Assembly (NCBI GenBank): GCA_937926415.1
Contig: CALBAF010000239.1
Coordinates: 1 to 19,432 of the forward strand
Source of the DNA: an uncultured Actinomyces sp.
Lineage (GTDB): Bacteria > Actinomycetota > Actinomycetes > Actinomycetales > Actinomycetaceae
DNA: 19,432 nt
Reading direction: 5' to 3'
This document shows, in pieces, positions 1-6,483 of this stretch (within the stretch, counting starts at the first letter, position 1; every line of letters starts with the position of its first letter). Both the position numbers and the translations under genes were made by a program. The notes under the pieces are model-generated. The model worked only from the letters and a program-made list of their open reading frames with translations, was not told where the DNA came from and searched no databases.

Positions 1-149
1 CTCGCGGGTACAGCCGCCTGGCCCTCCGCTTCCTTCCGGCGCCCTCCACACCGGCGGTGCTTGGGGGTCTTGTGGCTTCGTGTGTTCCTGTCTGCGGGCG
101 ATGCGTGCGGGGCGGCAGACTCTTCTTTGGGGTATTCGAGCGTTGTGCG
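1..149. other. Non-coding stretch, nothing recognised
   Basis: I see no convincing gene here. Reading frames that cross it are short and lack a Shine-Dalgarno or a recognisable protein. It may contain the end of an upstream regulatory or 3' region that starts before the window. Confidence 0.4.
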
Positions 150-231
150 GTGCACCCGATCCGTAGGCATTGCACCCTTTCTGATCGGGTGCACAGCCCC
201 TTAACGGGTGCACTGCCCCGTAACGGGTGCA
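150..231. repeat. Five-copy GGGTGCA/TGCACCC array
   Basis: Five copies of a 7-mer: TGCACCC at 151-157 and 171-177, then GGGTGCA at 187-193, 206-212 and 225-231. The three direct copies have a 19-base period and the two inverted ones a 20-base period, about two helical turns. GTGCACCCGATC (150-161) and GATCGGGTGCAC (183-194) form a perfect 12-bp inverted repeat. This looks like a clustered protein-binding site (operator or iteron-like). I do not recognise the regulator. It lies about 410 bases before the fprA-like start and could equally serve a gene to the left of the window. Confidence 0.6.
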
Positions 232-298
232 TAGTCTCACGACCAGTCCTGGTCTTGGTCTGATCTTGTATGGGACGTCGTCTTGGTTTCCCAACAAT

Positions 299-405
299 GT
301 CGCATGCAATTTCCCGATCAACCTTTTGGGTATTGAAATAGTCTCGTTGTGATTCCAATGTTTCTGGGTGATAAGAAAAATATGGTCAGTCGAATTGCAT
401 GCGAC
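299..405. repeat. 13-bp inverted repeat flanking an AT-rich island
   Basis: GTCGCATGCAATT at 299-311 is repeated exactly in inverted orientation as AATTGCATGCGAC at 393-405, with 81 bases between the arms. The interior is conspicuously AT-rich for this genome. Each arm contains the palindrome GCATGC. The pair could be two operator sites allowing DNA looping, or the ends of a decayed small element; nothing in the interior resembles a gene. Confidence 0.55.
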
Positions 406-461
406 TTTTGGGTGGGCAGCGCAGAGGTTGCCTCTGAACCGAACATGGCAAGGCCTTGTAT

Positions 462-515
462 GTGGGGGGAGACGCCCCGGCCTCATGCGTGGGGGGAGAG
501 ACCGCGCCCCGGCCT
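462..515. repeat. G-rich direct repeat, period 27
   Basis: Two imperfect copies: 462-483 (GTGGGGGGAGA, then CGCCCCGGCCT) and 489-515 (the same two blocks, with a few extra bases between them). Each copy has GGGG and CCCC blocks that could pair as a small hairpin. Function unknown. Confidence 0.45.
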
Positions 516-564
516 TGTCGTGTGCCCGGGGGACCCTTGAGGTGTGTGAGGGGTCTCAGCTAAG

Positions 565-592
565 GTTGCCCTTGGCAACGGCGCGCTAGACT
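565..592 (+). promoter_or_regulatory. Possible promoter and palindrome before the reductase gene
   Basis: GTTGCC-CTT-GGCAAC at 565-579 is a perfect 6-bp inverted repeat with a 3-base centre. It overlaps a possible -35 (TTGCCC, 566-571), followed by a possible -10 TAGACT at 587-592. The spacer is only 15 bases, so the promoter call is tentative. The palindrome would be well placed for a repressor or an early transcript hairpin. Confidence 0.35.
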
Positions 593-643
593 TAGTGCCC
601 AGGTGCGCGCACACGCGCGCGGTCACGTAGAAGGAGAAATCGG

Positions 644-2155
644 TTGGCACCGCTCAACGTCGCCGTCATCGGCGCTGGTCCCGCTGGCATTTACGCGTCG
701 GACATCCTGTCCAAGTCGGGGCTCGAGGTGAATATCGACCTGTTTGAGCGTCTTCCCGCGCCCTACGGTCTCGTGCGTTACGGCGTCGCTCCGGATCATC
801 CGCGTATCAAGCAGATCATTGTGGCGCTGTACAAGATCCTCCAGCGTGGCGACATCCGCCTGCTCGGCAACGTCGAGGTTGGCCGCGACGTAACGATCGA
901 CGACCTGCGTGACCACTACGACGCGATCATCATTGCGACGGGCGCGGACCGCGATCACCCGCTCGACATTCCTGGCGTGGATCTGCCGGAGTCCTACGGC
1001 GCAGCCGACTTCGTGTCCTGGTACGACGGAAACCCGGACTACCCGCGCACGTGGCCGCTGAAGGCCCGCGAGGTGGCGGTCCTGGGCGTCGGCAACGTGG
1101 CACTGGACGTTGCTCGCGTCCTGGCTAAGCACGCCGAGGACATGCTCAAGACCGAGGTGCCGGCCAACGTGGCCGAGGGGCTCGCGCAGAACCCGATCAC
1201 CGACGTGCACGTGTTCGGCCGTCGTGGCCCCGCTCAGGTCAAGTTCACGCCGCTGGAGCTGCGCGAGCTGGGCAAGGTGCCGGACGTGGATGTCATCGTT
1301 TCGGAAGAGGACTTCGACTTCGACGAGGGCTCGGAGGAGGCGCTGCGCGCGTCGAACCAGCAGCGTCAGGTCGTCAAGACGCTGACGAGCTACGCGATGG
1401 CGGACCCGGAGGAACACACGGCGTCGCGTCGCATTCACATTCACCTGTTCCAGGCCCCGGTCGAGATCGTCGCGGACGAGAACGGTCACGTGAAGGCCCT
1501 GCGTACCGAGCGCACCGCCCTGAACGGCGATGGCAGCGTCTCGGGTACGGGCGTCATCACGACGTGGCCCGTGCAGGCCGTGTACCGCGCGGTGGGCTAC
1601 TACTCCTCGCCGATCCCGGGCCTGCCCTTCGATGAGCGCGCCGGCGTCGTGCCCAACGTCGAGGGACGCGTCATTGAGGGCGACACCACGAAGGACGAAT
1701 CCGCCCCCGTGATCCCGGGCGTGTACGCGACCGGTTGGATCAAGCGCGGCCCCGTCGGCCTCATCGGTTCGACGAAGTCGGACGCCCAGCAGACGATCTC
1801 TCACCTCGTGGAGGACGCCTCCGAGGGCCGTCTGCACGCGAACACCGCTGAGGTGGGCCACGAGGCTATGGTGGCGCTCTTGGAGTCCCGTGGCGTCGAG
1901 TTCACGACGTGGGAGGGCTGGGAGCTCCTGGACGCCTACGAGCAGGCTCTGGGCGAGGACTACGGCGAGCTTCCGGGCGGCCGCGGCACGCGCGAGCGCA
2001 TCAAGGTCGTCTCGCGTCGCGCGATGACGGACATTTCGCGTGGTGCGCAGGTGGATCCGACGGCAACGGATCTCATCGGCGAGATGGGCGAGATGGGCGT
2101 GCCGAGTGCCCCCGAGCGCTTCGATGACTACACGGGTCCGGGCCGCCGCAACTGA
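644..2155 (+). CDS. fprA: Ferredoxin/adrenodoxin-type NADP+ reductase
   Basis: A flavoprotein expected to pass electrons between NADPH and ferredoxin or flavodoxin in the cytosol. The 503-residue product has the FAD-binding fingerprint VIGAGPAGIYA at residues 8-18, the family motif PYGLVRYGVAPDHP shortly after, and an NADP-binding GVGNVALD at about 148-155. Near the C-terminal third lies YATGWIKRGPVGLIGS, typical of this family, where the ring closes over the flavin. The start is a TTG at 644, chosen because AAGGAG (631-636) sits 7 bases upstream and the FAD motif begins immediately. It is somewhat longer than the roughly 455 residues I recall for mycobacterial FprA. It stands as a single gene, closed by a hairpin. 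Family assignment is firm; the physiological partner is unknown. Confidence 0.93.
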   Translation: MAPLNVAVIGAGPAGIYASDILSKSGLEVNIDLFERLPAPYGLVRYGVAPDHPRIKQIIVALYKILQRGDIRLLGNVEVGRDVTIDDLRDHYDAIIIATGADRDHPLDIPGVDLPESYGAADFVSWYDGNPDYPRTWPLKAREVAVLGVGNVALDVARVLAKHAEDMLKTEVPANVAEGLAQNPITDVHVFGRRGPAQVKFTPLELRELGKVPDVDVIVSEEDFDFDEGSEEALRASNQQRQVVKTLTSYAMADPEEHTASRRIHIHLFQAPVEIVADENGHVKALRTERTALNGDGSVSGTGVITTWPVQAVYRAVGYYSSPIPGLPFDERAGVVPNVEGRVIEGDTTKDESAPVIPGVYATGWIKRGPVGLIGSTKSDAQQTISHLVEDASEGRLHANTAEVGHEAMVALLESRGVEFTTWEGWELLDAYEQALGEDYGELPGGRGTRERIKVVSRRAMTDISRGAQVDPTATDLIGEMGEMGVPSAPERFDDYTGPGRRN

Positions 2156-2173
2156 GCGTCCCTGAATCTCTCG

Positions 2174-2214
2174 ACGAGGCCGTGGCCGGGTTTCCCGGTC
2201 GCGGCCTCGTTCGT
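2174..2214 (+). terminator. Hairpin terminator after the reductase gene
   Basis: ACGAGGCCG (2174-2182) pairs with CGGCCTCGT (2202-2210). Inside is a further GGCCGGG/CCCGGTC pairing around a TTT loop. The downstream TCGTCTGT is only moderately T-rich. It lies 19 bases after the stop codon. The outer arm is related to the hairpin arms at 12921-12988 and 16506-16543. Confidence 0.7.
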
Positions 2215-2357
2215 CTGTGCGACGGGATTGTTGGCGGGGGTCGACTCCCTGGGTGGGCGGAGGAGTGTGCCCCTGCCTCGTTACTGAGCCAATGAGTGGC
2301 GAATCGGTTCCCACCTGGCCTCCGGCTGGCTCCCAGGGGCTTCTCAGGTAACCCCCA

Positions 2358-2371
2358 TAGGATCGCCTGTA
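2358..2371 (+). promoter_or_regulatory. Possible -10 for a leaderless htpX transcript
   Basis: TAGGAT at 2358-2363 ends 7 bases before the ATG at 2371, and there is no Shine-Dalgarno between. This places the expected transcription start at the A of the start codon. No good -35 is visible, so confidence is modest. Confidence 0.35.
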
Positions 2372-3246
2372 TGGTTCACCGCAACTATCACAATGGTCTG
2401 AAGACGACTCTCCTGCTGGGAAGCATGTGGGCGCTGCTGCTTGCCATTGGCGCGCTGATCGCTTCGGGTACGGGGCGCATGGTGTGGATTGTTGTGTTTG
2501 CGGGCATTGGGCTCGTCCAGACCGCGTACTCGTACTGGAACTCTGCGACGATCGCGCTGAGGTCCATGGGTGCGTACCGGGTCACTGAGATGCAGCAGCC
2601 ACAGCTATACGCGATTGTTCGTGAGCTGTCGGCTCGCGCACAGCAGCCGATGCCTTCGATCTGGGTGGCGCCGTCCTTGACGCCGAATGCATTTGCGACG
2701 GGGCGTAACCCGAACAATGCGGCGGTGTGCTGCACGGAGGGCATCCTGGCTATTCTCAATGAGCGTGAGCTGCGCGGAGTGCTGGGGCATGAGCTGATGC
2801 ATGTCTACAACCGCGACATCCTGACGACGTCTGTCGCTGCCGCGATGGGCGGTCTGATCACGTCGATCGCGCAGGGACTGCTCTTCTTCGGAGGTGGGAA
2901 CCGTCGAGAGGGCGGGGCAATGAGCTTCATCGGCCTCCTTGCGATGAGCATTTTGGCTCCCTTTGCGTCGATGCTCATCCAGTTCTCGCTGTCGCGCACG
3001 CGCGAGTTCGATGCCGACGAGGATGGCGCGATGCTGACCCAGGATCCGCTGGCTCTGGCCTCGGCGCTGCGCAAGCTGGAGATTACGACGGACCGCCGTC
3101 CGATGGAAGAAACCCCGCGTACGCGCAACGTGGCGGCGATGATGATCGCGAACCCGTTCCGCGGGCAGTCCCTCATACGCATGTTTTCGACGCACCCGCC
3201 GATGGAGCAGCGCATTGCGAGACTGGAGAAAATCGCAGGCTATTAG
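2371..3246 (+). CDS. htpX: HtpX-like membrane zinc metalloprotease (M48)
   Basis: An integral-membrane M48 peptidase, the family that degrades damaged membrane proteins during envelope or heat stress. The product from the ATG at 2371 is 291 residues, close to the usual HtpX length. Two membrane segments lie in the first 60 residues and two more after the active site. The zinc motif HELMH is at residues 140-144, followed by NRDI, and the third ligand candidate is E212 in SRTREFDADEDGA. The C-terminus has the family STHPPMEQRIARL. An upstream GTG in frame at 2296 would add 25 residues unlike HtpX; I prefer 2371, where a putative -10 box suggests a leaderless message. A perfect 14-bp hairpin follows. 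It is convergent with the yajQ-like gene. Confidence 0.92.
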   Translation: MVHRNYHNGLKTTLLLGSMWALLLAIGALIASGTGRMVWIVVFAGIGLVQTAYSYWNSATIALRSMGAYRVTEMQQPQLYAIVRELSARAQQPMPSIWVAPSLTPNAFATGRNPNNAAVCCTEGILAILNERELRGVLGHELMHVYNRDILTTSVAAAMGGLITSIAQGLLFFGGGNRREGGAMSFIGLLAMSILAPFASMLIQFSLSRTREFDADEDGAMLTQDPLALASALRKLEITTDRRPMEETPRTRNVAAMMIANPFRGQSLIRMFSTHPPMEQRIARLEKIAGY

Positions 3247-3261
3247 GCCTTGCAAACGCGT

Positions 3262-3295
3262 GGGCGGGCGGCCGGGATGAACCGGCCGCCCGCCC
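3262..3295. terminator. Shared hairpin between convergent htpX and yajQ
   Basis: GGGCGGGCGGCCGG (3262-3275) pairs perfectly over 14 bp with CCGGCCGCCCGCCC (3282-3295) around a six-base loop. There is no clear T-run on either side. Its position between two convergent stop codons (3246 and 3312) suggests a bidirectional terminator. Confidence 0.7.
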
Positions 3296-3311
3296 TCTGC
3301 TATTGCAGCGA

Positions 3312-3815
3312 TCAGCGGTAGTTCACGAACTGGAGCGCGACGTCGAGTTCTTCGCCCTTGGGACCCTTGAGGAGGGCGATGACGGCCTGCAGGTCGTCGC
3401 GGGACTTGGAGGAAACGCGAAGTTCGTCACCCTGGATCTGCGCCTTGACGCCCTTGGGGCCTTCCTCGCGGATGAGCTTCGAGATCTTCTTCGCGGTGTC
3501 CTGCGGGATGCCTTCCTTGAGGGGGCAGGCGAGCTTGAACAGCTTGCCGGAGGCCTTGGGCTCGCGGTCCTTGTAGTCGAGAACCTTCAGCGACAGGCCG
3601 CGGCGGATCAGCTTGGACTGCAGGACGTCGAGGATTGCCATCACGCGGGAAGCGGAGTTTGCTTCCATGGCGATCGTGTCGCCGCTGAGGGAGATGGCGG
3701 CATCGACGCCGCGGAAGTCGTAGCGGTTGGCGATCTCCGTGGCGGTCTGGTTGACAGCGTTGTCGACCTCCTGGCGGTCGAGCTTGGAGACAACGTCGAA
3801 GGAGGAGTCTGCCAT
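3312..3815 (-). CDS. yajQ: YajQ-family (UPF0234) nucleotide-binding protein
   Basis: A 167-residue cytosolic protein of the YajQ/UPF0234 family. Members bind nucleotides or c-di-GMP in some proteobacteria, but the role in actinobacteria is not established. The product begins [20 protein letters not shown] and ends [12 protein letters not shown], both characteristic of the family, with RYDFRGVDA in the first third. Length matches the usual roughly 163 residues. The start ATG at 3815 is preceded by a GAAAGGTG ribosome site. An in-frame extension upstream runs into tRNA-Tyr and is not protein-like. It is convergent with htpX and divergent from the tRNA cluster; the AT-rich stretch at 3870-3890 probably holds its promoter (a minus-strand TAAAAT lies at 3872-3877). 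Confidence 0.94.
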   Translation of the reverse strand: MADSSFDVVSKLDRQEVDNAVNQTATEIANRYDFRGVDAAISLSGDTIAMEANSASRVMAILDVLQSKLIRRGLSLKVLDYKDREPKASGKLFKLACPLKEGIPQDTAKKISKLIREEGPKGVKAQIQGDELRVSSKSRDDLQAVIALLKGPKGEELDVALQFVNYR

Positions 3816-3856
3816 GAGTGCACCTTTCGTTGGAATTGCGCCGATCTTCGTTCCGA

Positions 3857-3887
3857 TTGGCGCTCGGAACCATTTTAATGCTATTCT
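3857..3887 (+). promoter_or_regulatory. Probable promoter of tRNA-Tyr
   Basis: TATTCT at 3882-3887 is a good -10, 26 bases before the mature tRNA 5' end. TTGGCG at 3857-3862 is a possible -35 with a 19-base spacer. The surroundings are AT-rich compared with the rest of the window. Confidence 0.5.
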
Positions 3888-3913
3888 TTCACGGCACCGC
3901 GAGAGCGGCGCAC

Positions 3914-3998
3914 GGCAGGTTACCAAAGCGGCCAAATGGATCTGACTGTAAATCAGACGCTTCGTGCTTCGGGGGTTCGAATCCCTCACCTGCCACCA
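3914..3998 (+). tRNA. tRNA-Tyr (anticodon GTA)
   Basis: Acceptor arms GGCAGGT (3914-3920) and ACCTGCC (3988-3994) pair fully. The anticodon stem TCTGA/TCAGA encloses a loop with GTA at 3948-3950, which reads tyrosine codons. A long variable arm between the anticodon and T stems fits a class II tRNA. The T arm carries GGTTCGAATCC. A at 3995 is the discriminator, and CCA (3996-3998) is encoded. Confidence 0.96.
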
Positions 3999-4049
3999 CT
4001 CGCTGGTTCCAGTGAGTAACGCCTGTGACGTCATTCTCAGGCTCCGGGA

Positions 4050-4079
4050 TTGCTTCGGCGCTCGGACATGAGATAGGCT
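4050..4079 (+). promoter_or_regulatory. Possible promoter of tRNA-Thr
   Basis: TTGCTT (4050-4055) and TAGGCT (4074-4079), with an 18-base spacer, lie just before the tRNA-Thr 5' end at 4090. This would place the transcript start within a few bases of the mature tRNA. tRNA-Met and rpmG could be read from the same promoter. Confidence 0.4.
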
Positions 4080-4089
4080 TTCCGGCGTT

Positions 4090-4162
4090 GCCCCGATAGC
4101 TCAGTAGGCAGAGCGTCTCCATGGTAAGGAGAAGGTCAAGGGTTCGATTCCCTTTCGGGGCT
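4090..4162 (+). tRNA. tRNA-Thr (anticodon GGT)
   Basis: Acceptor arms GCCCCGA (4090-4096) and TCGGGGC (4155-4161) pair fully, with T at 4162 as discriminator. The anticodon stem TCTCC/GGAGA encloses GGT at 4123-4125, reading ACC/ACU. The T arm has GGTTCGATTCC. CCA is not encoded. Confidence 0.96.
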
Positions 4163-4189
4163 CCGGTCGCGGATTCATCCGCTTCCGGC

Positions 4190-4263
4190 GGCGGGGTAGC
4201 TCAGCTGGTCAGAGCGCACGACTCATAATCGTGAGGTCGCGGGTTCGAGCCCCGCCCCCGCTA
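4190..4263 (+). tRNA. tRNA-Met (elongator, anticodon CAT)
   Basis: Acceptor GGCGGGG (4190-4196) pairs with CCCCGCT (4256-4262), including a terminal G-U pair, and A at 4263 is the discriminator. The anticodon stem CACGA/TCGTG encloses CAT at 4224-4226. The first acceptor position can pair and the anticodon stem lacks the three G-C pairs of initiators, so this is an elongator Met tRNA. A tRNA-Ile that needs lysidine is less likely but cannot be excluded by eye. Confidence 0.92.
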
Positions 4264-4319
4264 CAATTCTTTGATCCGACAGGTCGCGTGAGCGACGAAA
4301 CTAAGCGAGGGAAACAACC

Positions 4320-4490
4320 GTGGCAAGCAAGTCCCAGGACGTTCGCCCCAAGATCACTCTGGCCTGCTCGGAGTGCAAGGAGCGCAACTACATCACCAAG
4401 AAGAACCGTCGTAACACGCCGGATCGTCTCGAGCTGGCGAAGTACTGCCCGCGCTGCCACAAGTCGACGGCGCACCGCGAGACCCGCTGA
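4320..4490 (+). CDS. rpmG: 50S ribosomal protein L33, zinc-binding form
   Basis: A 56-residue large-subunit protein of the L33 family, starting at a GTG at 4320 ([16 protein letters not shown]...). The ribosome site GAGGGA (4307-4312) is 7 bases upstream. Two cysteine pairs, C16-S-E-C19 and C43-P-R-C46, form the zinc ribbon of the C+ variant; genomes with this form often carry a second cysteine-free copy induced at low zinc. It follows tRNA-Met by 56 bases and is probably cotranscribed with the tRNAs, a common actinobacterial arrangement. The expected downstream secE/nusG genes are absent; instead a strong terminator follows at once, and the sialic acid island begins. Confidence 0.95.
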   Translation: MASKSQDVRPKITLACSECKERNYITKKNRRNTPDRLELAKYCPRCHKSTAHRETR

Positions 4491-4507
4491 CGGCTTCCGT
4501 CTCAAAG

Positions 4508-4539
4508 CCCCGAGGAACTTTGGTTCCCCGGGGTTCTTT
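4508..4539 (+). terminator. Rho-independent terminator of rpmG
   Basis: CCCCGAGGAAC (4508-4518) pairs with GTTCCCCGGGG (4523-4533), with one A-C mismatch and a TTTG loop. It is followed by TTCTTTGT. It begins 17 bases after the rpmG stop and separates the tRNA/ribosomal cluster from the sialidase gene. Confidence 0.85.
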
Positions 4540-4560
4540 GTATATGCGCGCGGGTGCCTC

Positions 4561-4576
4561 TGTTATCCTGGACACA
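4561..4576 (+). promoter_or_regulatory. Extended -10 for a leaderless sialidase transcript
   Basis: TGT-TATCCT at 4561-4569 is an extended -10 element whose last base lies exactly 6 bases before the ATG at 4576. No Shine-Dalgarno is present. Transcription would begin at the start codon. A -35 is not obvious. Confidence 0.5.
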
Positions 4577-5592
4577 TGACTGACTCCGCTGATTTCCGCT
4601 GTATCGTCGCCCCGAAGGGGGCGGGGGAGGCGCGCATCCCCGGCCTCGTGACACTCGCGGATGAGCGGACCGTTTTATTTTTTGACGAGCGGCCGGCCCC
4701 GGCCTCGGGCGCGGGATCGGACTTCAACGGGCTGACGATGGCCTCGGATCTGCCGAATCCGAACCGCATCCAGTGGATGGTGCGCGAGGGCGTGGGGCGG
4801 TGGAGTGAGCCCCGCCCGCTTCCCGCCGGCGGCCCGCCGATCTCTTCGGACGCGTGTGTCGGCGTGGACGGAGATGGGCTCATGCATCTGGCGTTCGCGT
4901 CGTCGGATGGGCGCGTGGGCTACATGGATTCTCGCGCGGATAGTGAGCGCCTGCGGGCCTGGTGGGCGTGGGGGAGTGGTCCCGAAGACCTCGCCTATGT
5001 GGATATGTCGGACGAGCTGTATGAGCTCACGGGTGCCGATGCGCTGTTTGCGACATCCGGGGGCACCGCGACCGTCGACGGGACTGTGGCGCTGCCCTAC
5101 GTCGTGCGCGTGGGGGATGAGACGCACGTGCGCGTCGTGTATGCCCGCGCGGGTCGCCTCGTCGGTGCGGCGGATCCCCTCGTGGGCGATGGGGGAGTGC
5201 TCCTCGACGAGACGACGCTCGGCGTATGGGACGGTCGCCTCGTCGCGAACTGCCGCATCCAGGGCTTTGAAGGGCGAGGCTCAGGTGCGCGCTACCTTGC
5301 GTGGGGAGATGGGCGCACCTGGGAGGGTGGGCGCCTGTGGCAGCTGGACGATCCCGGCTGCAACGCGCGCATGATCGGTTCGCTTTTCGTGCACCCCGGG
5401 AGGGTGGATGCGCGCGCCCGCGGTGAGATCGTACGCCTGACGCCCCCGTGGGAGGGTGAGATCTGCGCCGAGGCGGTCGCCTCCTTTGGGCAGGGCGCGT
5501 TCGGGTACAGCGACGCGACGGTCGATGGGGACGAGGCCGTGGTGGTTTTTGAACGCGACCGCGGCCTGTGGGAGGCTGAGGCCCGCCTCTAA
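4576..5592 (+). CDS. Sialidase-like (GH33-type) protein, cytosolic
   Basis: A 338-residue protein that looks like a compact sialidase, expected to release terminal sialic acid from sialosides. Seen: an N-terminal RIPGL (R20, first arginine of the sialidase triad), FFDERP followed by D49 (candidate acid/base), E212 before WDGRLVANCR with R227 (second arginine), a degenerate Asp-box GDGRTWE, R280/R282 as third-arginine candidates, and FGYSDAT with Y311 (candidate nucleophile) near the end. The order of motifs matches GH33. There is no signal peptide, membrane anchor or sorting signal, so it should act inside the cell on imported substrate. The ATG at 4576 appears leaderless. It converges on the nanR-like gene with a shared terminator. 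It could also act on a modified or anhydro sialic acid. Family likely, exact substrate unproven. Confidence 0.72.
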   Translation: MTDSADFRCIVAPKGAGEARIPGLVTLADERTVLFFDERPAPASGAGSDFNGLTMASDLPNPNRIQWMVREGVGRWSEPRPLPAGGPPISSDACVGVDGDGLMHLAFASSDGRVGYMDSRADSERLRAWWAWGSGPEDLAYVDMSDELYELTGADALFATSGGTATVDGTVALPYVVRVGDETHVRVVYARAGRLVGAADPLVGDGGVLLDETTLGVWDGRLVANCRIQGFEGRGSGARYLAWGDGRTWEGGRLWQLDDPGCNARMIGSLFVHPGRVDARARGEIVRLTPPWEGEICAEAVASFGQGAFGYSDATVDGDEAVVVFERDRGLWEAEARL

Positions 5593-5598
5593 GCGGAT

Positions 5599-5646
5599 AC
5601 AGAAAACCCGGTGCGCGTGCCCCCACAACGCTCCGGGTTTTTCTGT
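5599..5646. terminator. Bidirectional terminator between sialidase and nanR
   Basis: ACAGAAAACCCGG (5599-5611) pairs with CCGGGTTTTTCTGT (5633-5646) with a single bulged T. The A-run and T-run make it usable on both strands. It fills the gap between the convergent stop codons at 5592 and 5652. Confidence 0.85.
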
Positions 5647-5651
5647 GTGCT

Positions 5652-6416
5652 CTAGCGACCTTCGATGATCGCGAGGAGTGGGGCGTAGTGTGCGTCGACT
5701 GCCGCTGCGTATGCCTCGACGTCTCCGGCTTCACACGCCCGCAGGATGGCCGCGTGGGCCTCGGCGGTGTCTTCCATTTCCTGGCGCGACGCTGCGGCCA
5801 GCTGGGGAGTGACGCTCTGGTGGACGAGCCACATGGCGCCCACGAGCTGCTGCATGAGCTCGTTGTTGATGTAGGCCAGCAGGCCGGAGTGGAACGCGAT
5901 GTCCGGCTCCAGGTAGGTCGAACCCGAGTGCGCGTATTCGGTCATCGCCTCGACGAGCTCCCACAGGTGTGGGTTCGAGGTTCCCTTCATGGCGCGGGTG
6001 AGCGGAACCGCGATCCCGAGGTCGAGGGCGCGACGCGTGTCGATGATCGCGTGCAGGGACTGCGCACCGTTGATCTCGTCGAGGGCGGCGCGCAGAACGA
6101 GCGTCTCGACGAGCGGCTGCATGGACATCTCGCCGACGTAGGATCCCGAACCCTGACGGACCGTCACAATGTCGAGCGCCTGGAGGCGTCGGAGAGCTTC
6201 TCGCACGGATGAGCGCGAAACGCCAAGGTCGGCGCATAGTGCCGATTCTGTGGGGAGGCGGTCACCTGGATGTAATCCATGTCGCAAAATATAGGACTTG
6301 ATCGCATCCATCGTTACCGAGGATCTTGAGTCAATAATTGCCGGTACGGGTCGGTTCTGATTGGTTCCTGAGGGCGATGGAGGTGATATCGCTTGCATTA
6401 ATTTGTCTGACAACAT
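5652..6416 (-). CDS. nanR: GntR/FCD-family transcription regulator, NanR-like
   Basis: A 254-residue DNA-binding regulator. The N-terminal winged helix contains LPTESALCADLGVSR and SSVREALRRLQALDIV, typical of GntR proteins. The C-terminal FCD domain retains the metal/ligand set D172, H176, H221 and H243 with family spacing. The start ATG at 6416 is chosen because a minus-strand TATACT (6428-6423) ends 6 bases upstream, implying a leaderless mRNA. A longer frame upstream would overlap the divergent binding-protein gene. The gene is divergent from the importer operon and convergent with the sialidase gene, so it most likely senses sialic acid or a catabolite and represses both its own and the importer promoter through the palindrome at 6403-6413. 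Family firm, effector inferred. Confidence 0.88.
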   Translation of the reverse strand: MLSDKLMQAISPPSPSGTNQNRPVPAIIDSRSSVTMDAIKSYILRHGLHPGDRLPTESALCADLGVSRSSVREALRRLQALDIVTVRQGSGSYVGEMSMQPLVETLVLRAALDEINGAQSLHAIIDTRRALDLGIAVPLTRAMKGTSNPHLWELVEAMTEYAHSGSTYLEPDIAFHSGLLAYINNELMQQLVGAMWLVHQSVTPQLAAASRQEMEDTAEAHAAILRACEAGDVEAYAAAVDAHYAPLLAIIEGR

Positions 6417-6428
6417 AGAATTAGTATA
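6393..6428. promoter_or_regulatory. Divergent nanR/importer promoter with predicted operator
   Basis: Plus strand: TTGCAT (6393-6398), exactly 17 bases, then TAGAAT (6416-6421), a good promoter for the importer operon with a start near 6428. Minus strand: TATACT (6428-6423) drives leaderless nanR. Between the plus-strand boxes lies TTGTC-T-GACAA (6403-6413), a perfect palindrome fitting the general GntR/FCD pattern (GT...AC in inverted arms). A repressor there would block the importer promoter and sit over the first codons of nanR. Confidence 0.65.
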
Positions 6429-6483
6429 GCGAGCGGAACAACAGAACCGCACGTCCCAATTCTCGAAGATGAGGAGCGAGAAC

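Noticed and set aside
150..231. CRISPR array
   Set aside because: Units are only 7-11 bases with 19-20-base period and mixed orientation; no spacers and no cas genes nearby.
57..589. Short plus-strand reading frames in the leader region
   Set aside because: No ribosome site or recognisable protein; they run through the GGGTGCA array and G-rich repeats, so they are chance frames.
623..2314. Long minus-strand frame opposite the reductase gene
   Set aside because: A shadow of the high-GC plus-strand gene; repetitive Arg/Val/His/Asp composition and no family resemblance.
2296..2370. GTG start 25 codons upstream for the HtpX-like protein
   Set aside because: The added residues are unlike HtpX, and no ribosome site is present; ATG 2371 begins the usual hydrophobic N-terminus.
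3816..4034. Upstream extension of the YajQ-like protein
   Set aside because: It is the antisense of tRNA-Tyr and the tRNA promoter; ATG 3815 has a ribosome site and gives the family's length.
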